A stretch of 64,000 nt of DNA from Hydrogenophaga sp. (GTDB taxonomy: Bacteria > Pseudomonadota > Gammaproteobacteria > Burkholderiales > Burkholderiaceae_C), in the NCBI RefSeq assembly GCF_018780075.1, contig NZ_JADMKB010000123.1:1-64000 (forward strand), given 5' to 3'. Positions 45,877 through 55,998 of this stretch are shown here, one piece after another. Every line of letters begins with the position of its first letter. Position 1 is the stretch's first letter. The notes under the pieces are model-generated. The model searched no databases. It saw only the letters and a list, made by a program, of their open reading frames with translations, and was not told the DNA's origin. The position numbers and the translations under genes are program-made.

Positions 45877-48036
45877 ATGACCGAAGCCCCTGAACCCCAC
45901 ACGTCCGGCGCCAGCATCGCGCGCGACATCGTGCAGGCGGTGGCCGTGCCCTCGGCCCTGCTGGACGCGGACCGCATCCTGTGCGCCAACGACGCGCTGT
46001 GCCGCCTGAGCTCGCGCGGCCCCACCGAGCTGGCGGGCCTGTCGTTGCTCGACCTGGTGGACGTGGACTCGCGCCCCCCGCTGCGTTCGGCGCTGCAGAA
46101 CTGCGCGGAACACGGTGAGCAGCCCCCGGTGGTGTCGGCCTCGATCGTGACCCTGGACGGTGGGCTGCGCCCGGTGGAGATCCACGCGCGCCGGGTCTGC
46201 TTCGACGACCAGGCCCAGGTGATGGTGACCTGTGTCGATCTCAGCGACGTGATGCACGTGCAGAGCAGCCTGCTGAAGATGACCAAGATGCTGTCGCAGA
46301 TCATCGACGGGGCCTCGGTGCCCTCGCTGGTGATCGACAAGCAGCACCGGGTGACGCACTGGAACACGGCCTGCGAGCGCATGACGGGCATCCCGCGCGG
46401 CGAGGTGCTCGGCTCCCGCGACGGCTGGAAGGCGTTCTACCCCAAGAAGCGCCCCCTGCTCGCGGAAATGATCGTCGACGGGGTGGATGAGGCCACGCTG
46501 CGGTCGTTCTACGGCGGCCAGATGACCCTGTCGTCCACCACCCCGGGAGGGGTCGAGGTCGAGTCCTTTTTCCCCCAGTTCGGCCCATCGGGCAAATGGC
46601 TGTTCTTCACCGCCGCACCGCTGTACGACGCGCAGGGCCAGGTGATCGGCGCCATCGAAACCCTGCAGGACGTGACCGCCCGCCGCACCTCGGAAGACGC
46701 CCTGCTGCGGCACCGCAACGAGCTGGAAGAACTCGTCCGGCAACGCTCGGCGGAGCTGGCCACGACCGCGCGCAACCTGGAGATGTTCATCGTCAACTCG
46801 CCGATCGGTGTGGCCTACACCAGCGGCGGCATCATCCAGCGGGTCAACCCCGCGATGGCCGACATGCTCGGCTACATCGGGGGCGACATGATCGGCCTGC
46901 CGGGGCGTGCGGTCTACCTGTCCGACGCGGACTACGCCGCCTTCGGCCGCTACGCCGGCCCCCTGCTGTCGCAGGGCGAGCCGATCCACAGCGAGATGTG
47001 GCTGCGCCACGCCGACGGTCACCCGATCTGGGCGCAGATCGACGCCCACGTCGCGGACACCTGCGACACGGCCCAGGGCACCTGGTGGATGATGCAGGAC
47101 CGCTCGGACATCCGGGACGCACAGGCCCAGCTGCAGGCGCGGGTCACGGACCTCCATGCGATGAACCGCCAGCTGGAAGAGGCCCAGAACCAGCTGCTTC
47201 AGCAGGACAAGATGGCGTCGATCGGCCAGCTCGCCGCGGGCGTGGCGCACGAGATCAACAACCCGATCGGCTTCGTCAGCTCCAACCTCAACACCCTGCG
47301 CCTGTACGTCAGCGGCCTGCTCGGCCTGAGCGAGGCCTGCGACGCCGCCCTGGCCGCACCCGGCGACGCGGCCACGCTCGGCGCCCTGGCGAAGAAGCGC
47401 GAGGACATCGAGATCGAGTTCCTGCGCGAAGACTTGCCCATGCTGCTGGACGAATGCGCCGACGGCCTGGGCCGGGTCAAGAAGATCGTGCAGGACCTCA
47501 AGGACTTCTCGCGCGTCGATCACTCCGACTGGGCCGAGGCCGATCTCAACGCGGGACTGGAGTCCACGCTCAACGTCGTGCGCCACGAGGTGAAGTACAA
47601 GGCCGACGTGGTCAAGCAGCTCGCGCCGCTGCCGCCGGTCACCTGCCTGCTCGCGCAGCTCAACCAGGTGTTCATGAACCTCATCGTCAACGCGGCGCAC
47701 GCGATCGCCGAGAAGGGCACCATCACCCTGCTGTCCGGTGTCGAGCAGGGCTGGGCCTGGGTGCAGGTGGAAGACACGGGCTGCGGCATGAGCGCCGAGG
47801 TCCAGCGCCGGATCTTCGAACCCTTCTTCACCACCAAGGACGTGGGCAAGGGCACGGGGCTGGGCATGTCCCTGTCGTTCTCCATCGTCCAGAAACACGG
47901 CGGCACGATCCAGGTGCACTCGGCCGTGGGCCGGGGCAGCGCCATCCGCGTCTGGCTCCCGGTCGACGGGCCCCAGTCGCTGGCCAAGGACGCCAAGCCA
48001 CCGTTGTGGACACACGCCCATGAACACGCCACCTGA
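45877..48036 (+). CDS. Cytosolic PAS-domain sensor histidine kinase
   Basis: 719 residues without TM helices. Three PAS-like regions are visible (near 20-115, 135-270 with HRVTHWNTACERMTGIPRGE, and 300-420 with PIGVAYTSGGIIQRVNPAMA), then a coiled coil, H-box AAGVAHEINNPIGFVSSN and an HATPase domain (NLIVNAAHAI, GKGTGLGMSLSFSIVQKHGG). This kinase subfamily is common next to CheY-like and HD-GYP proteins. Its 3' end overlaps the next gene by 17 nt, so the two are coupled. The signal is unknown, probably intracellular. Confidence 0.92.
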   Translation: MTEAPEPHTSGASIARDIVQAVAVPSALLDADRILCANDALCRLSSRGPTELAGLSLLDLVDVDSRPPLRSALQNCAEHGEQPPVVSASIVTLDGGLRPVEIHARRVCFDDQAQVMVTCVDLSDVMHVQSSLLKMTKMLSQIIDGASVPSLVIDKQHRVTHWNTACERMTGIPRGEVLGSRDGWKAFYPKKRPLLAEMIVDGVDEATLRSFYGGQMTLSSTTPGGVEVESFFPQFGPSGKWLFFTAAPLYDAQGQVIGAIETLQDVTARRTSEDALLRHRNELEELVRQRSAELATTARNLEMFIVNSPIGVAYTSGGIIQRVNPAMADMLGYIGGDMIGLPGRAVYLSDADYAAFGRYAGPLLSQGEPIHSEMWLRHADGHPIWAQIDAHVADTCDTAQGTWWMMQDRSDIRDAQAQLQARVTDLHAMNRQLEEAQNQLLQQDKMASIGQLAAGVAHEINNPIGFVSSNLNTLRLYVSGLLGLSEACDAALAAPGDAATLGALAKKREDIEIEFLREDLPMLLDECADGLGRVKKIVQDLKDFSRVDHSDWAEADLNAGLESTLNVVRHEVKYKADVVKQLAPLPPVTCLLAQLNQVFMNLIVNAAHAIAEKGTITLLSGVEQGWAWVQVEDTGCGMSAEVQRRIFEPFFTTKDVGKGTGLGMSLSFSIVQKHGGTIQVHSAVGRGSAIRVWLPVDGPQSLAKDAKPPLWTHAHEHAT

Positions 48037-48913
48037 GCACGCCCCGACCGCAAGCGGCCCGGCGGGGTCCACCCGCCCGCGCACGCTGCTGCTGGTGGAC
48101 GACGAAGCGGCCATCCTGTCGTCGCTCAGGCGCCTGTTTCGCCGCGACGGGTACCACGTCCTCAGCGCCACCAGCGGCGCCGAGGCGCTGGGTTTGCTGG
48201 CCCTGCAACCGGTGGACGTGATCCTCTCGGACCAGCGCATGCCCGGCATGACCGGCATCGAGTTCATGCGCGAGGCCCGGCGCCGGCACCCCCACACCGT
48301 GCGCATCACCTTGTCCGGCTACACCGACCTGGAATCGATCATCGAGGCGGTCAACGAAGGCGCCGTGTACAAGTTCCTCACCAAACCGTGGGACGACGAT
48401 CTCCTGCGCACCCACGTGGCGCAGGCCTTTGAACAGAGCGCGCTCGCGGCGGAGAACCGCCGCCTGGGCGAGGCGGTGCAGGCGTCCAACCGCGAACTGG
48501 CCCTCGCCAACCAGCGCCTCGAACGCCTGGTGTGCGACGAGATCGAGCTGCGACGCGCCATGCAGAACGCGGCCGGGGCCTCCCGGGACGCGCTGGACGC
48601 CTTGCCCATGGCGGTGTTCGGCATCGGCGACGACGGCATGCTGGCCTACGTCAACCGCCTGGCGGTGCACCAGTGGCCGCACTGGTCGTCCGCGCTGGGG
48701 GGCGAGCCCCTGCCCTCGATGCAGCGGGTGCTGTCCGCGCTGGCATCGTCCGCGGCCGGCGACGACAACGACGGTCTCCGCACCGCCATCGACGGGCACA
48801 CCGCCAGGGTCTGGCTGCGCTCCATGCCCGGGCAGCGGCACCCCCTGGGTCGGCTGGTGCTGGTGCAACGGCAGACAGGGGCCCCCGCGGTGGACTCAGG
48901 GAGCCTGGCGTGA
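48020..48913 (+). CDS. Response regulator with C-terminal sensor-like domain
   Basis: 297 residues: a receiver (TLLLVDDEAAILSSLRRLFR, Asp in VILSDQRMPGMTG, Lys in FLTKPWDDDLL) close to that of the HD-GYP protein, a helical linker, then a PAS-like segment (ALDALPMAVFGIGDDGMLAY) in place of an enzymatic output. It could be a phosphate sink or an adaptor. The stop overlaps the GTG start of the HDOD gene. Confidence 0.85.
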   Translation: MNTPPEHAPTASGPAGSTRPRTLLLVDDEAAILSSLRRLFRRDGYHVLSATSGAEALGLLALQPVDVILSDQRMPGMTGIEFMREARRRHPHTVRITLSGYTDLESIIEAVNEGAVYKFLTKPWDDDLLRTHVAQAFEQSALAAENRRLGEAVQASNRELALANQRLERLVCDEIELRRAMQNAAGASRDALDALPMAVFGIGDDGMLAYVNRLAVHQWPHWSSALGGEPLPSMQRVLSALASSAAGDDNDGLRTAIDGHTARVWLRSMPGQRHPLGRLVLVQRQTGAPAVDSGSLA

Positions 48914-49782
48914 GCACCGTCACCCTGGACGCCCCGGTCGCCCCGGTCGCCGTACTGAAACCCGCCAGCTGGGCGCGGTGCATCGGTGAGCTGCCATCGC
49001 TGCCCAGCGCCTTCATGGCCGCGGTGAAGGTCCTGAGCGAAGACGACGCGCCCGCGTCGGCCTGCATCGAAGCCATCGAACGCGACCAGGCCCTGACGGT
49101 GCGCGTGCTGCGCCTGGCCAATTCCGCGTTCTACGGCGCGCCGGGCCAGGTCTCGCGCATCGGCGACGCCGTGCAGATGCTGGGCCTGCGCACCGTCGCG
49201 AGCACACTGGCCGTCGTGTCGCTGCGGGCCACGCTGGGCGCCTTGCGCTGCGAGGGCTTCTGCTTCGACACCCACTGGCAGCACACGCTGTGCACAGCCC
49301 TCGTGGCCCGGGAGCTGGCCAAGGTTGCGTCACTGGACACCGGCGAGGCCTTTTTGCTGGGCCTGCTGCACGACGTGGGCAAGCTGGTGCTGGCCATGAC
49401 CAGCCCGGAGCAGGAAGCGCAGGCGCTGCGGATCTGCCGCTCGGAAGGGGTGGCCATGCACGAGGCGGAGCACCGCGTGTTCGGCGTGTCGCACCCCGAG
49501 GTCGGCGCCGCGGTGGCCCGGCAGTGGAACTTCCCCGCCAGCCTCGCCGAGGCGATCGCCGGTCACCATGCGCCGGCGCCCATGGCCGCCGGGCAGCGGC
49601 TGAGCCTCACCCAGCTGGTGCACCTGGCCGACCACATGGCCCACGGCCTGGAAGCGCCCCCGGCCGACCTTCAGTCCCTGTGGGCGGACCCGCGGTGGTC
49701 CGTGCTGGGCACCAGCGAGCAGCGCCTACGGGATCTGACGGAGCGCGTCAGCGCGGAGTTGCAGGCCTTGGCCTGCGCATGA
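48910..49782 (+). CDS. HDOD-domain protein
   Basis: 290 residues, one HDOD domain: LPSLPSAFMAAVKVLSED, DQALTVRVLRLANSAFYGAP, AVQMLGLRTVASTLAVVSL and FLLGLLHDVGKLVLA. HDOD proteins are signalling adaptors related to HD hydrolases, usually without hydrolase activity, although here an HD pair (LLHDVGK) is retained. The GTG start is set by the 4-nt overlap with the previous gene. It is part of the same signalling operon. Confidence 0.9.
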   Translation: MSTVTLDAPVAPVAVLKPASWARCIGELPSLPSAFMAAVKVLSEDDAPASACIEAIERDQALTVRVLRLANSAFYGAPGQVSRIGDAVQMLGLRTVASTLAVVSLRATLGALRCEGFCFDTHWQHTLCTALVARELAKVASLDTGEAFLLGLLHDVGKLVLAMTSPEQEAQALRICRSEGVAMHEAEHRVFGVSHPEVGAAVARQWNFPASLAEAIAGHHAPAPMAAGQRLSLTQLVHLADHMAHGLEAPPADLQSLWADPRWSVLGTSEQRLRDLTERVSAELQALACA

Positions 49783-49803
49783 GTTTTCTGATTGGAGCGA
49801 CCC

Positions 49804-50346
49804 ATGAACCATCCCCTGCAAGGCAGCATCCTTCTTGTCGACGACGAGGCCTCCATCGTGCGCTCCCTGCACCGGGCGCTGCGCGCGCCCCTGGGGAACC
49901 AGGTGAAGATTGTGACCTGCAGCAGCGGCACGGACGCCATCGAGGAACTGCTGGCCCAGCGGTTTGACGTCATCGTCAGCGACCTGCGCATGCCGCACAT
50001 GGGGGGCATGGAGCTGCTGGCCATGGCCGCGGACATCCAGCCCGGGTGCCTGCGCATGATCCTGACGGGCACGGCGGACTTCAGCACCGCGCAGGACGCC
50101 GTGAACCAGTTTGGCCTCTACCGCTACCTCACCAAACCCTGGGACACCGACGAACTGGTGCGCCACGTCACGGCGGCCCTCGCCGCCAGCGTGGCGCAGC
50201 GGTCCCAGCAGGACCAGGCCATGGCGTGGGCGGCCAGCCAGGGCCAGGTCAGCGCCGAAGCGCTGGAGCGGCGCAAGCTCGAAGCCCTGGAGCCGGGCAT
50301 CACCCGGGTCGAGTGGGACGAGGACGGTTGCGTGATCATGAGATAG
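49804..50346 (+). CDS. CheY-like response regulator
   Basis: 180 residues: a receiver (SILLVDDEASIVRSLHRALR, Asp in VIVSDLRMPHMGG, Lys in YLTKPWDTDEL), then about 50 residues of a charged helical tail with no recognised output domain. GGAGCGACCC precedes the ATG. It is the last gene of the cluster, which has three receivers for one kinase. A family B repeat follows at once. Confidence 0.9.
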   Translation: MNHPLQGSILLVDDEASIVRSLHRALRAPLGNQVKIVTCSSGTDAIEELLAQRFDVIVSDLRMPHMGGMELLAMAADIQPGCLRMILTGTADFSTAQDAVNQFGLYRYLTKPWDTDELVRHVTAALAASVAQRSQQDQAMAWAASQGQVSAEALERRKLEALEPGITRVEWDEDGCVIMR

Positions 50347-50349
50347 AGA

Positions 50350-50432
50350 AGCCCCCCTGCCGCGCTGCGCGCGACCCCCCAAAGGGGGGCGGCACTGGCC
50401 GTCCGGCAAAGCCGGCCCGGCGGTGCCCTGGG
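50350..50432 (+). repeat. Dispersed GC-rich repeat, family B, copy 3
   Basis: GCCGCGCTGCGCGCGACC, CCCCAAAGGGGGG and GCCGTCCGGC-AAA-GCCGGCCCGGCGGTGCCCTGG match copies 1 and 2. It lies directly after the stop of the signalling operon, the same position as copy 2 relative to its gene. Confidence 0.78.
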
Positions 50433-50483
50433 ATGCGCCACTCCATGCGGCCGGTGTGACACACCGGCCGCATGGACGGCGGT

Positions 50484-51578
50484 TCAGAACAAATCGCCTT
50501 GCCCGCGCAGCGCGGCCGGGCGGAATTGCGTGGTGTCCAGCGGCTCGCGCGTGCGGTTGAAACCGAGGCGGTCGCAGGTCTTCACGAAGCGCTGGCGCAG
50601 CAGGTCGGCCCAGATGCCCTGGCCTTTCATGCGGGTGGCGAAGTCGGCGTCGTAGTCCTTGCCGCCGCGCATGTCCTGCACGCGCGCCATCACCCGCGCG
50701 GCGCGGTCGGGGTAATGCTGTTCCAGCCACTGGCGGAACATCGGTGAGAGCTCCCAGGGCAGGCGCAGCACCTGGTAGAACGCGCGCCGTGCTCCCGCCT
50801 CAAAGGCCGCTTCCAGCACCTGCTCCATGTCGTCGTTGATGAACGGGATCTGCGGCGACACGCTCACGCCCGTGGGCACGCCCGCCTCGGCCAGGGTGCG
50901 GATGGTGCTCAGCCGCCGGTGGGGCGCCGCGGCGCGCGGCTCCAGGATGCGGGCGAGCGCCGGATCGAGCGTGGTGATGGTCACGTACACCGCCGCCAGC
51001 CGCTGCCGTCCCATGGGCGCGAGCAGGTCGATGTCGCGCTCCACGCCGCTGCCCTTGGTCACCATGGCCAGCGGGTGGTGCGCGGTGTGCAGCAGCTCCA
51101 GCACCTGGCGGGTCAGCCTCAGCCCGCGTTCGATGGGCTGGTAGGCGTCGGTCACGGTGCCGATGGCCAGCAGGTCGGGCGCGTAGGCCGGCCGCAGCAG
51201 CTCGGCGCGCAGCACCTCGGCGATGTTGCGCTTGGCCACCAGCCGGGTTTCGAAGTCGAGCCCCGGCGAGAGGTTGAGGTAGCTGTGCGTGGGCCGGGCG
51301 TAGCAGTACACGCAGCCGTGCTCGCAACCCCTGTAAGGGTTCAGGCCGAGGTTGAAGCCGATGTCGGGCGAGTCGTTGTGGGTGATGGCGCTCTTCGCGT
51401 CTTCCAACGTCACCTGCGTGGCCGGCGCGGGCGCTTCTTCGCCCGCGGCCGCGGCGTCGTCCAGCGTGCCCCAGCCGTCGTCGAACGCGGCGCGGGTGTC
51501 GCGCTCGAAGCGGTGCGGCGTCTGTTGGGCCACGCCACGGCCCTTGATGGCCTGCACGGGGATGCGGACGGTGGTCAT
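50484..51578 (-). CDS. Radical SAM protein, PA0069/Rv2578c family (SplB-related)
   Basis: 364 residues. The N-terminus [20 protein letters not shown] is typical of the family. The radical SAM cluster motif is [13 protein letters not shown] (CX3CX2C), preceded by [11 protein letters not shown], with [10 protein letters not shown] and [10 protein letters not shown] further on. The reaction is unknown; the family is distantly related to spore photoproduct lyase. A LexA box overlaps its promoter, so expression should rise after DNA damage, which suggests a DNA repair role. Confidence 0.88.
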   Translation of the reverse strand: MTTVRIPVQAIKGRGVAQQTPHRFERDTRAAFDDGWGTLDDAAAAGEEAPAPATQVTLEDAKSAITHNDSPDIGFNLGLNPYRGCEHGCVYCYARPTHSYLNLSPGLDFETRLVAKRNIAEVLRAELLRPAYAPDLLAIGTVTDAYQPIERGLRLTRQVLELLHTAHHPLAMVTKGSGVERDIDLLAPMGRQRLAAVYVTITTLDPALARILEPRAAAPHRRLSTIRTLAEAGVPTGVSVSPQIPFINDDMEQVLEAAFEAGARRAFYQVLRLPWELSPMFRQWLEQHYPDRAARVMARVQDMRGGKDYDADFATRMKGQGIWADLLRQRFVKTCDRLGFNRTREPLDTTQFRPAALRGQGDLF

Positions 51579-51585
51579 GCTTGAA

Positions 51586-51631
51586 TACTGTACAAAACAC
51601 CAGTATAGGTTCTGTCCCCAGCCGGGCACAA
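51586..51631 (-). promoter_or_regulatory. LexA-type SOS box and promoter of the radical SAM gene
   Basis: TACTG-TACAAAACAC-CAGTA at 51586-51605 matches the outer arms of the LexA operator (TACTG-N10-CAGTA) exactly. On the minus strand TTGTGC (51631-51626), an 18-nt spacer and TATACT (51607-51602) form the promoter, with the box covering the -10. The box lies only 7 bp before the ATG. Confidence 0.75.
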
Positions 51632-51702
51632 GGCCGCTGGTCAGGCCGGAACCATCCCTTGCACCGCGCGACACCGCTTGGGGCCGTCGGCCCGAAAGCC
51701 CT

Positions 51703-52818
51703 TCACGGCGCCAGCGCGCCGGTGTCAAACACCGCGTGCACCGTGGTGCCCTGCCCGGCCCCGGAACGCAGCTCGCACGAACCGCCCGCCAGGCGCGCGC
51801 GTTCCTGCAGGCCGGCCAGGCCGATGTGCCCATTGCGCAGCGCGGCCACCACCGCCCGTTCCGGTTCGAAGCCGACGCCGTCGTCGGTGACGCTGAGCTG
51901 CAGGCGGGCAGGCGCCATGGACACCCGGATGTCCACGGCCGTGCAGGCGCTGTGCCGCATGGCGTTGCTCAGCGCTTCCTGCACGATGCGGAAGGCCGCC
52001 GTCTCCACCTCGGGCGGGTAGCGCAGCGCCCCGCCCTCGGCCTGCAACCGCACCACCAGCGTGGGCAACTGGCCCAGCGACGCCACCAGGCTGCGCAGCG
52101 CGGCCAGGACGCCGAAGTCGTCCAGCTCCAGCGGGCGCAGGCCCCGGCCGATCTGGCGCACGCGCGCGCCGAGCTGGTCCGACATCTGCAACACGCGGCC
52201 CGCCAGCCCGGCCACCGCGCCGTCGCCGGCCACCTCGACCATGTGCGCCAGGTGCAGCCGCATCGCCGCGACCACCTGGCCGATGTCGTCGTGCAGCTCC
52301 TGCGCGATGTGCTGGCGCTCGGCCTCCTGCACCTGCAGCAGCCGCTGCGACAGCGCGCGCAAGGAGGCCTCGGCGCCGCGCAGGCGTTGCTCGGTGCGGT
52401 GCAGCGTGGTGATGTCCTTGATGAGCACCAGGCAACCCGGACGCGCGCCGTCACCGCCCTTCAAGGGGATGTAGGAGGTGAGCAGCACCTTGCGCACGCC
52501 CTCCGTGGTCTCGATCTCCACCCGCTCGTCCATCACCGCTTCACCCGCCTTCAGGGCCCGCGTGGTGCCCCACTCGTCGTCGCCGATCGGGCGGCCGGTG
52601 TCGGCCCACCAGCCCAGGCACCCGGGAAAGCGGCTCACGTCGGCGTTGCGCACGCCGTCCCAGATGGCGATCGCCGCCGGGTTGCGGTGCAGGGTGTGGC
52701 TCTGCTCATCGCAGACCCAGACGCCCTCGGGCAGATGGGCCAGCACCTGGGTGAACAGCGTGTCTGCCGGGGCATGGCCCGCTCGCGCGGGCGACGGGGA
52801 CGTGGTGAGGCGTGTCAT
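51703..52818 (-). CDS. Orphan NarL-type (HisKA_3) sensor histidine kinase
   Basis: 371 residues, cytosolic. An N-terminal PAS domain (about 20-145: [20 protein letters not shown]...[10 protein letters not shown]) is followed by a HisKA_3 dimerisation domain with [20 protein letters not shown] and an HATPase ([29 protein letters not shown]). Kinases of this class pair with LuxR/NarL regulators, but none lies next to it in the window. A 261-bp gap separates it from the divergent ABC exporter. Confidence 0.9.
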   Translation of the reverse strand: MTRLTTSPSPARAGHAPADTLFTQVLAHLPEGVWVCDEQSHTLHRNPAAIAIWDGVRNADVSRFPGCLGWWADTGRPIGDDEWGTTRALKAGEAVMDERVEIETTEGVRKVLLTSYIPLKGGDGARPGCLVLIKDITTLHRTEQRLRGAEASLRALSQRLLQVQEAERQHIAQELHDDIGQVVAAMRLHLAHMVEVAGDGAVAGLAGRVLQMSDQLGARVRQIGRGLRPLELDDFGVLAALRSLVASLGQLPTLVVRLQAEGGALRYPPEVETAAFRIVQEALSNAMRHSACTAVDIRVSMAPARLQLSVTDDGVGFEPERAVVAALRNGHIGLAGLQERARLAGGSCELRSGAGQGTTVHAVFDTGALAP

Positions 52819-53079
52819 CGGACAAGATGGTGCGGAGGGCAGACGGGGGCCGTCTGTGCGCCAGCGGACACTGACGGGCGCCGAGGGCATCCCTTGTTGG
52901 GCCGGGGAAAGAGGCCCTGGCGCGGGCCGGCAAACGCCCGCGCCCCGGGGGGCACGCTCAACCCCGGCGCTGCAAGGCCGTTCGCGGACCGGTATAAAGG
53001 ACCCTTCCCACCCCGCTGCCACCGCCCCCAAGAGGCCCGGCATTGCGCGGCAGCCCACCCCCAACACAGCCAGTCCACC

Positions 53080-54057
<978 letters not shown>

Positions 54058-54059
54058 AG

Positions 54060-54830
54060 ATGATGGGTTTGAACCTGCACGCCGTGCGCGCCATCTACAT
54101 GTTCGAGATGAACCGCGCCTTCCGCACCTGGGCACAGAGCATCATCGCGCCCGTGCTCAGCACCTCGCTGTATTTCATCGTCTTCGGCTCGGCCATCGGC
54201 TCGCGCATGGGCGACATCGGTGGCGTGAGCTACGGCGCCTACATCATCCCCGGCCTGCTCATGCTCTCGCTGCTGAGTGAGAGCATTTCCAACGCGGCCT
54301 TCGGCATCTACATGCCCAAGTGGTCGGGCACCATCTACGAGCTGCTGAGTGCGCCGGTGAACTGGGTCGAGGTGCTGCTGGGCTACGTGGGCGCGGCGGC
54401 CAGCAAGAGCCTGCTGCTCGGCGTGCTGATCCTGCTGACCGCGCGCGCGTTCGTGCCCTATGAGATCGCGCACCCGGTGTGGATGGTGGGCTTCCTGCTG
54501 CTCACCGCCATCACCTTCTGCCTGTTCGGGTTCATCATCGGCCTGTGGGCCGACAGCTTCCAGAAACTGCAGGTGATCCCGCTGCTGGTCATCACGCCGC
54601 TCACCTTCCTGGGCGGCGCGTTCTACAGCATCAGCATGCTGCCCGAGCCGTGGCAGACGGTGTCGCTGTTCAACCCGGTGGTCTACCTCATCAGCGGCCT
54701 GCGCTGGGCCTTCTACGGCGCGGCCGACGTGCACATCGGCGTCAGCACCGGCATGACGCTGATGTTCATGCTGGCCTGCCTGGGCGTGGTGTGGTGGGTG
54801 TTCAAGACGGGGCACCGCATCCGCCGCTGA
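54060..54830 (+). CDS. ABC-2 type exporter permease
   Basis: 256 residues with six TM helices and the ABC-2 signature [40 protein letters not shown] and [12 protein letters not shown]. This matches the YadH/NodJ group. With the preceding ATPase it forms an exporter; the substrate, possibly lipid-linked or a drug, cannot be read from sequence. Start could also be the next ATG at 54063. Confidence 0.92.
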   Translation: MMGLNLHAVRAIYMFEMNRAFRTWAQSIIAPVLSTSLYFIVFGSAIGSRMGDIGGVSYGAYIIPGLLMLSLLSESISNAAFGIYMPKWSGTIYELLSAPVNWVEVLLGYVGAAASKSLLLGVLILLTARAFVPYEIAHPVWMVGFLLLTAITFCLFGFIIGLWADSFQKLQVIPLLVITPLTFLGGAFYSISMLPEPWQTVSLFNPVVYLISGLRWAFYGAADVHIGVSTGMTLMFMLACLGVVWWVFKTGHRIRR

Positions 54831-54841
54831 AGGGCGTGGCC

Positions 54842-54928
54842 ATGTTCATTCCCCACCACTGGGCCGAGGCCCGGCGCCAACACCTGCCTGCGCTCTCGCG
54901 AGTTCTCCTCAAAAGATTGCTGATGTAA
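54842..54928 (+). pseudogene. Truncated remnant of a small conserved Burkholderiales gene
   Basis: A 28-codon frame, [14 protein letters not shown]... then an unrelated tail ending at TAA. The first 13 residues resemble the N-terminus of a conserved hypothetical protein of Burkholderiales beginning MFIP.YWAEAR, from memory of the family. The rest of the gene is missing. It starts 11 bp after the exporter permease, and what follows belongs to a different cluster (AraC/SnoaL), so the break may mark an insertion or deletion edge. Confidence 0.4.
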
Positions 54929-54978
54929 GCCTTAAGCCGCAGGGACTCGCCTGCCACCGCCGCCTGATTCTCAAGCCG

Positions 54979-55869
54979 TCAGCGGCTCTGCAGGCGATGC
55001 GCCTGCCGGAACGCCTCCGGCGTCGTGCCGACGAGCCGCCGAAAGAACTTGACGAAGTTCGTCGGCTCGCTGAAGCCCAGAAGCTCCCCGATGGCGACCG
55101 ACGTCGACGTGCTGTGCACGAGCAGGCGCTGAGCCTCCAGAGCCACGCGCCTATCCACCTCCTCCTTGGCCGAATGCCCCAGCGCGTCCTTGCAGGTGCG
55201 CGTCAAGGTGCTCGTCGAGACCCGTAGCCTGCGGGCGAGCAGGGCCACCGATGGACGGGTGTCGACCAATCCTTCCAGCTCGTGCCGCAAACGTCGAACC
55301 AACACAGTCTGCACCGTAGGAGCTGTCGCATGCCCCGTCGCCGATCGGCTGAGGCTGAGCATCAGGCACACAAGCAGCTCGCGCGCCATGGCGGCTGACA
55401 GCCCGTCCAGCAACGGCCGATCGAGTTCCCTGCGGAGCGTCGCGGCCAGGGACCTCCAGGCGGCCAGACCGTCTGGTTCCAGCGTGAAGTGGACCGGCCA
55501 CTCCTCCAGGCGCAGCAGCGCCATCGTTCCCTGCTGGGACTTCGATGCCTTGGGTTGCACAACCGCCGGATCGATCAACAGCACGTCGGCTTCGAGACCA
55601 TTCGCCGGCTGCCACTGCTGCACTTGTCCAGGTCTCACGAACACGACGTGACCGGTGTGCAGCTTGAAGCGCTCAAAGTCGACCAGGTGCTCTCCACGCC
55701 CTTCGGTTGCCACGAGCACCATGAAAAACTCGACGCGCTCCGTCTCGAAAAACAACTTCTCGGACACCCGGGAACGGAGTTCCGACAGGGTCATCAACTC
55801 CACGCCGATGGGATTCAGTCGGGCGCTCGCGAAGCGCGTCTCTCGCAGTACCTTGCGGGGCTGGGTCAC
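54979..55869 (-). CDS. AraC-family transcriptional regulator
   Basis: 296 residues: a cupin-like N-terminal domain (FFMVLVATEGRGEHLVDFER, TGHVVFVRPGQVQQW) and a C-terminal double HTH (LLARRLRVSTSTLTRTCKDA, IGELLGFSEPTNFVKFFRRL). A GTG start is chosen because AAAGG lies 8 nt upstream and the product has normal length; an ATG much further in would cut the N-domain. It is divergent from the SnoaL-like lipoprotein gene and probably regulates it. Confidence 0.87.
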   Translation of the reverse strand: MTQPRKVLRETRFASARLNPIGVELMTLSELRSRVSEKLFFETERVEFFMVLVATEGRGEHLVDFERFKLHTGHVVFVRPGQVQQWQPANGLEADVLLIDPAVVQPKASKSQQGTMALLRLEEWPVHFTLEPDGLAAWRSLAATLRRELDRPLLDGLSAAMARELLVCLMLSLSRSATGHATAPTVQTVLVRRLRHELEGLVDTRPSVALLARRLRVSTSTLTRTCKDALGHSAKEEVDRRVALEAQRLLVHSTSTSVAIGELLGFSEPTNFVKFFRRLVGTTPEAFRQAHRLQSR

Positions 55870-55998
55870 CAACCATCCTTTCAGCTCGCCGATGGGCGCG
55901 CACGCGCGATTTCTACCATCAATTGCCCGACGATGACCTAGAAGGCGGGGCTTGATGCCGGCAAAGTACGTGCTGCAAACAAACCAGAGCCCACTCCC

